A stretch of 60,000 nucleotides of DNA from Cryptomeria japonica (GCF_030272615.1 NC_081408.1:337684793-337744792), one strand, 5' to 3'. Counted from the stretch's first letter, positions 9,807 through 22,140 are shown. Numbers and translations: made by a program. Notes: a model not told the origin generated them from the letters alone.

Positions 9807-11774
9807 ATGAATGTCCATGTGCAGGAGGAGCTAGGCGTGTTGTAGTTACGCAAGCACCATCCTGCGACATAGGGGTTGCGGGATCGATTGATAGAGGCAG
9901 AGATTGATTGCATTGCTGCTACTGGATTGTATGAGGTGATGCACATGCCTGTGATTCGGATGAATCACAGTTTGATCACAGCGTTAACCGAGAGGTGGCA
10001 CAGCGAGACGTGCACCTTCCATCTAGCACAAGGGGAGATGACAGTGACCCTGGAGGATGTGTGGCGCATCCTGCGGATTCTAATTTGGAGGGAGCTGGTC
10101 ACATATGATAGATCATGGGGGACTCTTGCTGTTCAATGGATTTTCGATGAGGATGTGTTTATTGATGATGGCTCGATTGCCTGGGAGGAGATAGCGACGT
10201 TATATGAGCCTCTTCCAGCAGTGTTATCAGGTATCGTGGGAGGACTTCTTTGTCCTGACAGGCGATCACATGGTTTGGCCGTGGGGTGGGGATAGGTGAT
10301 AGAGATGATGATGATCAAGGGGACTCGATTTGCGTGGGGGCCATGCGTGCTGGCGCACTTGTACCAGGAGCTCCATGAGGTGGTTTACCGGGAGAGGGGT
10401 TCCTTAGCAGTGGGCATGACGCTGCTGCATATTTGGGCTTGGGAGCACCTACTAGTGACTTGACTGGTGAGTCTGAGATTCCAGGCAGTAGATCAGCCGT
10501 ATATGTTTATGTATAGCAGCATGATGAGTCAGCCCCACCTGGGGAAGTTAGAGTGGTGACGACGGGCATTAGACGATCTGGATGCAGTTATATGGTGGCC
10601 ATACTTAGAGTGTGAGCCATGGGATGATGACGCAGAGGCACTGCCTTATGTTTTTATGACTCGATTCCTTGTTGGGAGGACCTCGTACCATGTGGAGAGA
10701 CAGGTGCCTGGGAGAGTGCTGAGACAGTTTGGACGGCAGCAGGGACTGACTAGTGGATCAGGAGAGTATGCTCGGGTTATTCGGGAGAGGTATGCAAGGG
10801 GTCCAGTGCTACCATATGATCAGGCACTGACAGAGTTCCGGACACTACAGGCGAGACCATGGGACATACGACCGAGGGTCATGGATTCAGGTGTTACAGA
10901 TGAGTATACGCAGTATCGGGCAACACACCCGATCCTACGGATATCGGATCCAGCAGAGCCAATCCTTAATTTTGAGGATGAGAGGGGACAGAGACGGAGG
11001 AGGGCAGGAGGTCGAGGACTGAGGGTAGGTGGAGGAGATGGTGGAGGAGGAGGAGGTGGAGGAGGAGGGGGTGGGTTGGGGATGCAGAGTCAGTGGAGAG
11101 GGAGAGGTGGACTGCCTCTACAGATATCACAGGGACCATTGATACAGGGAGGAGTTCAGCTGAGTGGGAGGGGGATGGAGAGGGAGATCCCGATGGATAG
11201 AGGGGAGGGGACTACTGAAGAGGGTGGTGCAGGTGAGGCAACTATGGATACCGGGGAGGGTGCCACTGGAGATCTTTGAGATCACATGATAGTACGCTTG
11301 CAGACTCGGATAGAGGATTTGGAGGTGGAGGTGGCAGCTAGAGATGTGCAGCTATTTGCATGAGAGTCAGAGCCGGCGGTGGTACTGCAGGAGAGGGATA
11401 GTGCAGTGGAGAGATTGGCAGAGCTGCAAGAGAGAGTGCGGGTTGGAGTAGGAGCACAGGGGCCTACGGGGGAGGTGATGAGGGAGATGCGACAAGCACA
11501 GGCAGAGATAGACTACTGGCGGGGTTTATATGAGCAGGTGGTGCCAGTTAGTCAGCGAGCTCTTAGCTATTCTCAGATGCGGCAGGCCAGATCAGAGCGA
11601 TCGCAAAGGGCACAGAGCAGTGGGGGTGTGATGGGTCCGCTGCGGAGGGAGAGATCAAGGGATGCAGGAGGGAGTGGTGGTTCGATGAGGCCGCCACGGA
11701 GAGATGGATCAGGTGGTGCAGGCACCAGTGGGAGAGCAGGTGGCGATGGTGGTGGTGGTACAACATCTGGCTAG
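9807..11774 (+). pseudogene. Antisense plant-mobile-domain gene of element C
   Basis: One frame of 655 codons from ATG 9807 to TAG 11772, opposite to gag-pol. The plant mobile domain begins at about residue 24; its core is ALTERW (about 58) and FHLAQGEMTVTLEDV (about 68-82). Further blocks are FAWGPCVLAHLYQEL (about 174-190), TLLHIWAWEHL, AVIWWPYLECEPWDDD (about 260) and FMTRFLVGRTSYHVERQVP. A Gly-rich run lies at about 11032-11078. The end is predicted coiled coil (RLQTRIEDLEVEV, LQERDSAVERLAELQERV) and then a Gly/Ser/Arg tail. PMD proteins such as MAIN/MAIL1 in plants act in nuclear silencing and genome stability; the role in an element is unknown. Seven internal stops (9843, 9870, 10293, 10461, 10557, 11277, 11361) are all TAG or TGA, and I see no frameshift. 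Confidence 0.8.
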
Positions 11775-14401
11775 AGTGGCATTTGAGAGAGCATTTTTGC
11801 ATATATGTATTGTATCATTGTTTATTTTTTGGACTGTATCTTGGATGGCTCTTGGTAGCCGATTTTGTAGACTTCATTGTATTCTGATATATGAGATGAT
11901 ATATATGAGGAGATCCCATATTTTGATAATATGCAATTGATTTATATGGATGTTTATGCAGGATGATGAGTGATTGCTTAAATGGATTTGTGTATATGTA
12001 TGCATTTGATGAGATGTTTCTTATATGCATGTTTTTATGATGATTGATGATGTGGGATACTGACATATGAATGCAGGCTTATATATGTATGATTTGTTTT
12101 ATTTTTGATGTAATGCCATATGTATGTAAGGCTATGATGATGATGTATGTTTATGATGATTTATGAACAAGATTTTGGTATTTTCTATGCAATGATAATT
12201 TATGCGATGATTTAATGCAATGGTTGAATGAATGATTTTATGTATGGATATGCATCTAGATGTTTTTAGATGAATGTAATATGGATAAACAAAATGTAAA
12301 GTACAAATGTTTATATGATAATGTTTAAATGAATGCATATGTATAATGGATATATATAAAATGGTATGAGCTAATGGTTGAAAAACAAAGGGATTTATGA
12401 TTCTAAATGCTTAAATATGATTTAAGTAAAAATGATAATGTGATGATACTATAACTTATGGTTTTAATAACTGCACCTTAATGTAATTTAAAAAGGATAA
12501 TGAATGCAATGTGAATGAATTCTAATATAAGCATAATAAGCTATTTTAATAATAATGAATGAATGCACCTTTGCACTAATGAATGGATGTAATAATAAAT
12601 GATAAAGAATGATGAAATGATGATAATGGATCATTGACACTTAAATGAATGCCTAGTAAATGATTTTAAAACAATCAAAGACAATTTGATCTCATGAATC
12701 AATCTAATTTATTTATGATTGATGCAATGATGCAAATGATTTAATGAAAACTAATGTCCAAAAATGAACTATATGCAACATTAAGTGAAAAATGACATGA
12801 ATGGACTTAATGCAAGATGCACCTAAATGCGATGATGATATGACCATGAGGAATGCAAGGTTTTTAAGACTTTGCATGATGCATTGATGATGTATCAGAG
12901 TACTCGGTCGTGATTGTATCCAAGACCAGCTTTAATGGTCACTTTTGCATATAAAGCCTACATATGAATGGGTGAATGGATGGGTGATATGCAATGGAAT
13001 GCAAGATATAAATAGATGAGATGGAATGATGATCCATAGTGCTCTATTTTCATCATTGAGCTTTAAAATGTTGGAGGAGAATACACGCATCTTGACATAA
13101 TGATTCAAGATGACCTGAGTATTCCTTACATGGATTTTATATAGCAAGTTAATACAAACGACTTGATATAAGGGTCAAGTCGACCAGAGTATTGCTTGCG
13201 GAACAGACATGGATTATCTCCTTTCATGCATGACTTGGATCGTCCTCCTTGATCTTAGGCTGATCATATCCTGAGACAAGTGCATACCATACTAAGAAAT
13301 AAAACCTTTATCCAGTTTGGATGAGGTAGGAGGAACCAAAGGAAGAGCATTGTACCTGCAAACAAACAATATATACATAAAGATTAAAGAATATGGATCC
13401 TTGGTAATGGTTCATGCTCATATGGTCGAGGTATACGCTATAGTCAGCAAGCCGTAATGATCTATGACTGCATTTTGCATAAGATCACGTAGCTTGGTGA
13501 ACTTCCCATGTAGACACCATTAGTACATGCCCCAATACTTCATCGGAAATAATGCGCAAATGATACAAAACAATGCTGAAAGATCCCGATACAGATAAAC
13601 AAAGGATTATACTCACAAATCAACCAAGTATATGATAGCTTAACATAATTTTCTTGTCAAAGAAAACGTCACTTTTTGTCTTTGTTTTGGTAAGGAAGGA
13701 TGCATCCTTGTTTTGAAAGACAATTTCCGATTAGTTGATGTTGATTGTGTGGTTTGATTGGTAAATGGTCATCGTGTGAGTATTATGTCAATGTTTGTTT
13801 TGTATCTATGCGGATGAGTATGTACAAGGTGTTGCCATGTTTTTGATTGATTTTTGATGTTTTCTGATTTTTTTGGATTTTGTTGATCTGATTTCCAATA
13901 TTTTTGATATTTTGGTGATTATTTAGAATTTTTTTTGGATTTTGAATTGTTTTGAATGTTTTTTGGATTTTGTGAGATAGTTTTAAATGAAGAACTTTAA
14001 TGAATCACAAGACAATATAGAATCCACTTCCATCAATAGGTTAAAGGCATTGCCCCCAGTTTTTAGACATGACTATAAAAAAGCAGGATGTAGGATGCAT
14101 GCAGTACTTTCTTGGATTTGTAGATTTATAACAAGCCATGGTTGATGGATGGATGTATGTATGAAGTAGGAATGTGATCGCAATGAGCTTGAAAGATACT
14201 GGAGCCATTGTCTTTACAAGTGGCGCCTGTTTGCCAGGTTTTCACCATCGCACTTACCCAAGGTGCCACCGGAGTGGTTGTTCACCGTTTGGATGCATGA
14301 TTTTTCTTTACTTTTTGAATGTTCTTGTATTTGTTTAGGACAGTTTTCTGAATGTTTTTGGTATTTTCTAGTATGCAGGGGAGCCTGATGCTCTGTTCAA
14401 C
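11775..14401. other. Spacer between the two convergent genes of element C
   Basis: No gene seen. From about 11880 to 12900 the DNA is low-complexity and rich in ATGATG/AATGAATG words. From about 13840 to 13990 it is T-rich with TTTTTGGATTTTG words. It separates the 3' end of the PMD gene (+) from the 3' end of pol (-), where both transcripts would end or overlap. I could not point to a specific terminator. Confidence 0.6.
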
Positions 14402-15562
14402 TTAGGTATAAAACCATTTGAGGTGCATGCTGTTGATTGGATCTGCAAGCGGTTCTCCTTCTAATGTAGCCAACTGATATCTCCTGAACCCGAAGACAAC
14501 AGTGACAACATATGAGCCCAGCCAGTTTGATTCAAACTTACCCTGATGCTCTCTATTTGGTTGGTTGCGAGGATTCTCTCATAGAACAAGATCACCTACC
14601 TCAAATGTACGAGATCTAACTCGGTGATTGTAGCTTCTACTCATGCGCTATTGATAGGCTTTGAGGTGATTGTATGCAGCTTGTCGTTTCTCATCAAGTA
14701 ACTCTAAGTCCTGAAGACGGGATACTCTATAGGCTTCATCATCTATTAGATTATGCAAGGAAACTCGTAATGATGGTATCTCGACCTCAATAGGTAAGAT
14801 AGCTTCTGCACCATAGACCAATGAGTAAGGAGTTGCACCTGTAGGGGTTCGAATGCTAGTTCGATATGCCCATAGTGCTGGATTTAGTTGAACATGCCAA
14901 TCACGACCGGCATCATTGACTGTCTTCTTTAGGATCCTCAATATGGTTTTATTGGATGCTTCGGCCTGACCATTGCCTTGTGGGTAATAGGGAGTGGAAA
15001 AGCGGCGTTGGATACGAAATTTCTCACAAAGTTCATAGCCATCTTGATTTTTGAAAGGAAGACCGTTATCTGTGATGATGGACATGGGTACACCATATCG
15101 GCAGATGATGTAGTTGAGGATGAATGAGGCGATTTGCTTGCCAGTGACTTGGGTAAGTGGAACAACTTCGATCCACTTTGTAAAATATTCAGTGGCGGTA
15201 ATAATGAATTTATGGCCATTGGATGAAGATGGATGGATCTCACCCACAATGGCAAGGCCCCATTGACAAAAAGGCCATGGTGTTGTGATTGGTTGCAATT
15301 CCTGGGCTGGTGCATGTATCAGGTCACCATGAACTTGACATTTCTTGCATTTTCTGACAAAGTAGTAGGAATCTTTTTCCATAGATGGCCAATAGTATCC
15401 ATTGCGCAGGAATTTCTTGGCTAGTGATGGACCACTTGAGTGAGTCCCGCAAATTCCTTCATGGACTTCTTCCAAAGCCTTTGTTATCTCATCTTGTTCC
15501 AGACATCGAAGGAGAGTACCATCAAGACCGTGTCGGTATAGGGTTTCGGCAATAATGGTATA
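14402..15562 (-). pseudogene. Element C integrase
   Basis: Integrase, nearly full length on the - strand. The zinc-binding N-terminus shows the GTHSSGPSLAKKFLRNGYYW block and CKKCQVH (about 15430-15340). The catalytic core has GLAIVGEI (normally GLDIVG; the first catalytic Asp is replaced by Ala here), YFTKWIEVVPL, SIITDNGLPFKN (second Asp) and YYPQGNGQAEASNK (Glu). The C-terminal part has ATPYSLVYGAEAILPIEVEIPS and a basic tail ending in a natural TAA at 14402-14404. One in-frame TAG lies at 14648-14650. No chromodomain is present. The enzyme would insert element DNA into chromosomes. Confidence 0.85.
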
Positions 15563-16741
15563 TCAAGTAGTTTGGCGAATGAAGGTTTTACGTTGGTTAT
15601 TCGATTGGTTGGGAGGAAGGGTGTGATCGCGGAGATAGGTGTAGAATTCACCGTACCATGGGGATTCAGAACTGACAAGACGACATATCATTTTGGATTC
15701 AGGGATATCATAAGCGGGAATCCAAAGCTGTTCTACCAAGAACTCGTAGCGTGTTGAATTCTGTGGAAGATCTAGGAGAGATGCGATGGTAGCCATAGCG
15801 TCAGCAGCTCGATTCTGATCTCTTGGTATCTACTCAAAAGTGATAGTAGTAAATGATGTCTTTAGAGTGTCCACCATTTGCTTATATGGCATGAGTTTAT
15901 CATCCTTGGTCTGATATTCATCTGTTGCTTGTCGAATGACCAGTTGTGAGTCGTCATATACTTGTAGTTCTTGTAATTTCCATTGTACTGCTAGCCCGAG
16001 TCCTGTGATCAAGGCTGCATACTCTACTATGTTGTTAGTGCATGGAAATGTGAGCCTGTAAGACTTCGGGATGCTATCACCTTGAGGTGTGAAAAATAGA
16101 ATGCCTGCCCCTGAGTGATGCCTAGTGTATGAACCATCAAAGTATAATTTCCATGGTTGTATTGGTGTGATCATGAATATCTCTTCATCTGGAAAATTGG
16201 AAATGAGAGGATGATTACCTATGAGAGGTGCATCGGCCAACTGATCTGCAATAACTTGACCTTTGATAGCTTTACGGTCCATGTACTCGATGTCAAATTC
16301 ACTCAGAATCATCACCCATTTGACCAAGCGACCTGTTAATGCTGCTTTGCTGAGTAAATACTTGAGTGGATCAATCTTTGCAATGAGTTGTACTTTGTGT
16401 GTTAACAAATAGTGCCTTAGTTTAGTGGCTACTAAGATTACTGCTAGGCAAGCTCGCTCAATAGGTGTGTAATTGAGTTCATAGCCCACCAGTGTGTGAG
16501 AGATATAGTAGACAACACACTCTTTTCCTTCTGTATTATGTTGTGCCAGTAACACACCCAATGCTGTATTGGTTGCTGAGATATAGAGTAACAATGGTCT
16601 ACTTGGATCTGGTGGCATCAGTAATGGTGGATTCATGAGATAGTCTTTAAGCGTCTGAAATGCTTGTTGGCATCGAACATCCCACTGAAAGCGGATGTTC
16701 TTGTGTAGCAGGTGTGTGAATGGGTGACACTTATCAGCCAA
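15563..16741 (-). pseudogene. Element C RNase H and second RNase H
   Basis: The first domain (16741-about 16180) holds FQWDVRCQQAFQTLK, DPSRPLLLYISATNTALGVLLAQ (catalytic Asp replaced by Ile-Ser in YISAT; normally YLDAS), the TPIERACLAVI Glu and the WVMILSEFDIEY connector. The second, archaeal-type domain (about 16156-15770) has YFDGS, NNIVEYAALITGLGLA, YDDSQLV and, after a TAG at 15830-15832, NRAADAMA. Tandem RNase H is a known feature of plant Tat elements. A further in-frame TGA at 15563-15565 separates this from integrase; an unread linker between about 15800 and 15566 contains a conserved WYGEFYTYL segment. Confidence 0.85.
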
Positions 16742-16788
16742 TTGTGCAATGAATCTTTGGATGGATTGCAGCCATCCTTGTAATGTCC

Positions 16789-18828
16789 TTAGCTGATGAT
16801 ATTCTTTGGTGGTGGCATGTCCATGATTGCTTTTACCTTTGCTGGGTCAACCTCAATACCTTTGCTTGAGACAATGTATCCTAGAAGCTTTCCGGAGGTT
16901 ACTCCAAAGACACATTTCTTTGGGTTGAGTCGAACACAATATTGTTCCAGTCTATCCAAGATTTTATCTAAGATGTGGAGATGTCCTTCTCTAGTAAGTG
17001 ATTTTGCTAGTAAGTCATCCACATAATCTTCCATCATAGTATGCATCATGTCATGGAAGATGGTGGTCATTGCTCGTTGATAGGTTGCTCCTGCATTCTT
17101 TAGATCGAAGGGCATTACATTCCAGCAATATGTGCCCCATGGACAGGTGAAGGCTGTCTTATGTTGATCTTTTGGTGCGATTTTTATCTGATTGTATCCT
17201 GAAAAGCCATCCATGAGTGAAAGCATGGCATGTCCTATTGTCAGATCCACTATGATGTCAATATTTGGAAGGGGGAAGTCATCCTTAGGAAAGGCCTTAT
17301 TCAGATCTTTGAAGTCAGTACAAAGGCAGATGCCCCCTTTTGGTTTGCCGACAGGCACAATATTGGAGATCCATTCTGCATAATCAATTGGCCTAATGAA
17401 ACCAACATCTAGGAGTTTCTTGAGTTTTGTTTTGACTAGTACTGCAATTTGAGGATGCATCTTACAAAGCTTCTGCTTGATAGGTTTGGCTCCTTCTGCG
17501 ACGGTGAGGTGATGCATGACTAAATCAGGATCAAGCCTAGGCATGTCTGCATATGACCATGCAAAGTTGATCTGACGCTTCTGGAAGAACTCTATAAACT
17601 TAGGCTGTTCCTCTGGAGTGAGAAGAGATGCCAGATGTATGATATGAGGATTTTCAAGAGTCCCCACATTGTATTCTTTGGTTTCCTTGATGAGAATCGT
17701 TGATCGTTCCTGTTGTGCATTAGTAGGGAGAATGTCAAACCCTTCATCCTCAGGTGCCTCAGAGAGGTTTTCACCATTGGATACGCTCTTTCTTTTTACT
17801 TTTATTGGATCAAACAGTGCCACAGTGTGGTTTTCACTAGAAGATCCATGTTTTATTGTGATATTTTTGCAGCTGAAAGGTTTGGCATCCACCCCGAAGT
17901 ATGCTGTGCTATTAAGTTCAATGGCAAATCTAGCTTTGTGATCCCCGCTTGGTAGGTTATCCCTTAATTCCAAAAAGTCAATGATAGCCTCATCAATTTG
18001 GAAGAAGTCAAGACATGGGGGATTTGGTTGGTTCCATTCGATGAGTTCAGGGTGGATAATGGGCATTACTTCATTGATTAGGTTAAGTGCGTTAGATGTA
18101 TCAGTGAGGGTTAAGACGTTATGGTGAAGGTCATTAAGGGTACTCTCCCTATCAGAATCAGGCGTAGGATGAGACGTAGGGTCTGTGGAAGATGTTTCCA
18201 ATTCAGAAACCCAAGTGGTCTTTATCTGTGCTTCTCCATAAACAGGGATGTCTTTGCGTGGTGGAGGTGGTGATGTGTCTTCCTCATCGGAAGTGTTAAG
18301 TTGTACAAAATCAAATTCCCACTCATGTGAGTCGATCTTTGAGTCACTTTCCAGCATCTGATTACTATACCATACTGGGATGTCTTTTGAGTTAAATACT
18401 GCAGGTGTGATTGGTTGATGTACCTTTGTAGTGATCGGTGCTGCAGGAAGTTTGATGGGGATCAAGGAATCTGATACGGGAAGTATCGGTAATATTGACT
18501 CAGTGGTTTCTGCTGGAACTGCTGGTGCCATGAATGCTGTTACGGGTTTTGATACAGTTGTTGCTGCTAATGGTGCTACTGACAGGATTACTGGTTTGAT
18601 TGGTGGGATGATTGGTATTGTAGATGGTGGTGTTGAGATTTTGAGCCTCGATGGGCCAGTTGGGATGGTGCTTGAGGCTGCTTTGATAATGAAAGGTGTC
18701 CTTTTTGCAGTAGGCTGACATAATGGTTTGCTGGGTTTTCCTTTGAATCTAAGTTTAGGAAAGATCTCCTTTTCAAAGCCTAGGCCTGCATTATCCTTGG
18801 GCTTTAATTCCAACAGCAGAGGTTCATG
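16789..18828 (-). pseudogene. Element C linker and reverse transcriptase
   Basis: A 674-codon open frame. Residues 1-20 (KDNAGLGFE) are the end of a G-patch-like segment that starts upstream. Residues 20-180 are a Pro/Thr/Ile/Ser-rich linker. Residues about 180-420 form an acidic linker. The RT follows: FAWSYADMPRLDPDLV (about 435), KLLDVGFIRPIDYAEWISN (about 480), CTDFKDLNKAFPKDDFPLP (about 515), SLMDGFSGYNQI (about 548), FTCPWGTYCWNVMPF (about 568), catalytic YVDDLL (about 609) and GYIVSSKGIEVDP (about 650). All palm motifs are present and there is no internal stop. A single frameshift near 16795 puts the downstream RNase H in another frame and creates the TAA at 16789. Confidence 0.92.
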
Positions 18829-19488
18829 TCATCCTTGCTTGCAATATCCCAAAGCACTCTGACCATCATACCCCATTCTTTGCATAATGAGGAGACCTTT
18901 GCCATACTGATCCGTAGGAAGCTTAACTTGCGGTATATCAGTGGTGATGGGATCTTTATAGATCCATTCTGCTAGGTCCTCATCTTGGGTTTCTTCTTCT
19001 TGACTCTTTCCAAGGATGAAAGGCATTAAAGCACATGTTGGCGTGATTAGTGGTTGTTGAAGTAACTGCTGTGGTTTACCATGTGTTCTAGGAGAAGTGG
19101 GCATCTGTCCCACACAAAAGAGTAGACTCAAGTTGTATTCCCCAGGACCTTCCTCTGCTATTTTCATTTTAAGCTTTTCTTGCTTGGGTATAGTGGTGTT
19201 TGAACTGGCAAGAGAGGCTGGACTTATATATGATGTGGAGGAAATGGCTTCTCTATTATTAGGAACAGTAATCTCTGGTTGATGGCTGATATTATGGTAA
19301 AATGCAAAGGGATTCGCATCGCCCAGGATTGTGATCTCTACACCATTATGTGGGAACTTGATACATTGATGGTAGGTAGATGGAACGGCTTGCATGGCAT
19401 GTATCCAAGGTCTTCCTAATAATAGATTGTATGGCAGAGGAAGGTCCAGAACCTAACAGATGATGTGCTTTACCATGGGGCCCACTCA
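18829..19488 (-). pseudogene. Element C segment after protease, with G-patch-like motif
   Basis: Read on the - strand after protease, with stops at 19486 and 19453 before it. The block [25 protein letters not shown] (about 19435-19360) is the conserved end of retropepsin regions in plant Ty3 elements. It is followed by about 120 residues of unrecognised linker with [18 protein letters not shown]. Then comes [20 protein letters not shown] (about 18905-18845), and after a TGA at 18829 EP...LELKPKDNAGLGF. This resembles the G-patch pattern (G.G..LL..MGW..G.GLG...GI.EP...). G-patch domains bind nucleic acid or helicase partners and sit next to protease in some retroviruses. The match is by eye. 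Confidence 0.55.
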
Positions 19489-20169
19489 AATTGGTAGTAC
19501 CACAACTCCTTTGGATGAACGCTCTGCATCGTCATAGGCTTTGATTGTGATCTTCTTATGAGGATCCACTGATTCTACTGCATATCCCAATGCTGTGACC
19601 AACTGTAGTGTACAAATGTTCAGGCCTGCTCCATTATCGATCAAGACTCGCTTGATCCTATGCTGGTTGATAAAGCCTTCGATGTGGAGTGAGGCATTAT
19701 GAGGTTGCTGGAAGGAAGAGTTGTCACTTTCAGAAAAAGTGAGACAAGGTGATGACTTTAGACTTCCAACCATGGCTTGAAATTGGTTTGTATTTAGATT
19801 TGCAGGGACTGACGCCTCTTGGAGTGCTTGATCCAAGATAGTTTTATGAGATGGCGATAGGCGCAATAGCTCTAAAATGGATATAAGCATAGGCATTTTA
19901 TCTAATTGTTCCACAAGATTGTACTGCTTTAGGATGGAGGTGGTGCCTTGTGGAGCTGCCTTTATGGTGACTTTGCCGCAACGCGTAACAACATTGCAAT
20001 TTGAGTTGGGATTTTTGAAGGTTATAGTTGCAACTTGTTCACTAGCATCATACAGATGATTTACAGTGTAATTATACGTAGCTTGTGTATAATCAATGGT
20101 ATCAGTGCCTCGCCTGGAAGTGGAAGGACCCCTTTGATCTTGTGATGGAAGTGGATTTTTGAACATCAG
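19489..20169 (-). pseudogene. Element C gag C-terminus and protease
   Basis: A 226-codon open frame. The first half is the gag end and linker (YNYTVNHLYDASEQVA, NVVTRCGKVTI, YNLVEQLDKMPMLISILELL). The retropepsin active site is VLIDNGAGLNICTLQLV (about 19645-19600), where DNG takes the place of DTG or DSG. The spelling LIDNG...LN is common in the Tat group, so I read it as lineage-typical and not as damage. The protease would cut the gag-pol polyprotein during particle maturation. The frame ends at a TGA at 19486-19488. Confidence 0.8.
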
Positions 20170-21690
20170 ATGATCATTATTTGTTGTTTTCAGGTCATGT
20201 CCTTCTATTTCAATTTCTCCTCAGTCAATAAGATCCTGAATGAGATCTTTCAATCAATGACAATTACTTGTCTTGTGTCCTCTCCCTTGATGGAATTCAT
20301 AGTGTTCAGTATCTCTCCACAATGCTGGTTTGACTTGAGGCTCATAGTTTGATAGTTTAGGTAGAGTGACCAAATTTTGAGAAATGAGTTGTCGCAATAC
20401 TGTTTCAATGGGTTCCCCTAGGGGAGTGTATGTGTGTTTCTGTTTCTGCTGACGAGGTCTTGGTTCATCGTGAGACGTGATGCGACCTTGATTGGAAGGA
20501 ACATTTGTGTTATTCTAAGGTGGAGGATTTTGTCCTGCAAACCGAACCACAGGTTGTGCACTTTGTATAGTCCTGGCATCCACAACCCCATCGTTGACGA
20601 TATTCTTGTTTTTGTTCCAGAAGCTTGGTTTATCGCTATTGAAGCGTGGGCGAGGACCATCCTTTGGTTCATTAAAGATTTTGATGAGTCCTTTCTTGAT
20701 GAGTGCCCGTTCACATTTCAAACCCTTGGTGATCATATCATTAAAAGAGTCTGTGTCTTTGACATCCAGGTGAAATTCCATTTCTTCGTTTAAGTTGGAA
20801 ATGAATATTTCCACTAGTTCTTGTTCAGGTAACTAAAGAGAACGTCTGCTAGACATTTGGTGCCATCGTTGTAGGAATACTGAGAATAGTTCACCTGGTT
20901 TTTGTTTAGTGTTGCACAGATCAGCCACGGTGATGTTGCGTTCAATGTTATGAGAGTTATGAGCTAGGAACTTCTGGATGAGTTCTTCAAATGTTCTAAT
21001 GCCACCTGATAAGCGGGAAAACCATGATGTGGTTGTTCCTCCCAAGCTTTGGGGAAAAAGGCGCATTAGGTATGTGTCTTCATATGCCACTTCGAGGCAA
21101 GCGGAATGAAATTCTCTGACATGATCACGAGGATCTCCCTTTCCTCTATATTTTTCAAATTTGGGCGTTTCGAATCCTTGGGGAAAGGGTGGCATATAAA
21201 GATTCCTATCAAAAGGATAGGGACATATGTCATTGAGTGAGAATTGGTTAGTCTTGACACCACTATGAAGTTGTTGGGCGAGATTCTCGACTTGTTGCCG
21301 CAACATCTCCATTTCATTTGGAGGAGGAGGTGGTGGGTTACCTCAAGGAATGTTATATCTGATGGGATCTCTACCTCTTTCCTCTTCATGACGACTTTGT
21401 CTTTCTGATGCTTGTCTTAATTGGGCAAGATCAAAGTCAGAGGGGAGTTTTTCTCCTTCTTGAGCGAGTTTTAAGAAGTGAGCATCCGCATTGCTCCTGA
21501 GTATTTCGTCAAACAGTCTGTTAAAGAGAGGGTTATGCTGAGCCCTTTCTATTGTTGCAGGAGTAGGAGTACTTGGGTTTTCATCATTTGCATTTCCTCC
21601 AAGTGCTTCTTGAAATTCATTGAGATTTTCCTCTTCTTCTTCTTCCATTTCTATTTCTCGTTGTCTTGATTGTGATCGGGTTTGAGCCAT
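20170..21690 (-). pseudogene. Element C gag
   Basis: Gag starts at the ATG at 21690 (MAQTRSQSRQ...), followed by an acidic stretch (MEEEEEENLNEF). The capsid block reads FDRNLYMPPFPQGFETPKFEKYRGKGDPRDH (about 21215-21120; in parts), CLEVAYEDTYLMRLFPQSLGGTTTSWF and FLQRWHQM. It is followed by LISNLNEEMEF-type text and a single degenerate knuckle (YEFHQGRGHKTSNCH, about 20300-20255). Stops at 21343 (TGA), 20833 (TAG), 20515 (TAG), 20254 (TGA) and 20221 (TGA) all fit C-to-T changes in CGA or CAG codons, and the frame continues after each. Gag would form the particle and pack element RNA. Confidence 0.85.
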
Positions 21691-22140
21691 TTTGTTTACA
21701 AGCTTTTTGTTGAAGTTGCGTGAAAATGATGATGAGTTTTTGATGAAATGAAAGATTGATGGTTGGTGAATTGTGTTGCATGTGGATCTCTAGCACTTTT
21801 TAAAGTAGATGTAACAAAAATTCCCTCTTTGAATTGCTTGCTTGTTTGATAAGTTTTTGATGTGATAAGGTTTAGAGAAATCTGAGATGTGTTACAGATT
21901 TAACTACCTAGTAATGAGAGGATTCACTCATGAACTAGTTTTAACCTGTGTAGATGTGTCTCTTAGGATGAGCTTATCCTGGATGTAGAAACAATCTAAA
22001 AAGTGATGTGATGTTTTTGATTTCAAGCAATATCCAAAAGAGAACTTGGGATAAGAACCTCTTAATGTTTTGAGAGTTGGGATGGATTGATAATGAAGTG
22101 ATGATGTATGAATAAGATGATGGATGAAATGTTTTCAACT

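Noticed and set aside
18431-18721. Open frame of about 95 codons rich in Gly/Val on the + strand
   Set aside because: It is the reverse-strand shadow of the Pro/Thr/Ile-rich linker of C's pol.
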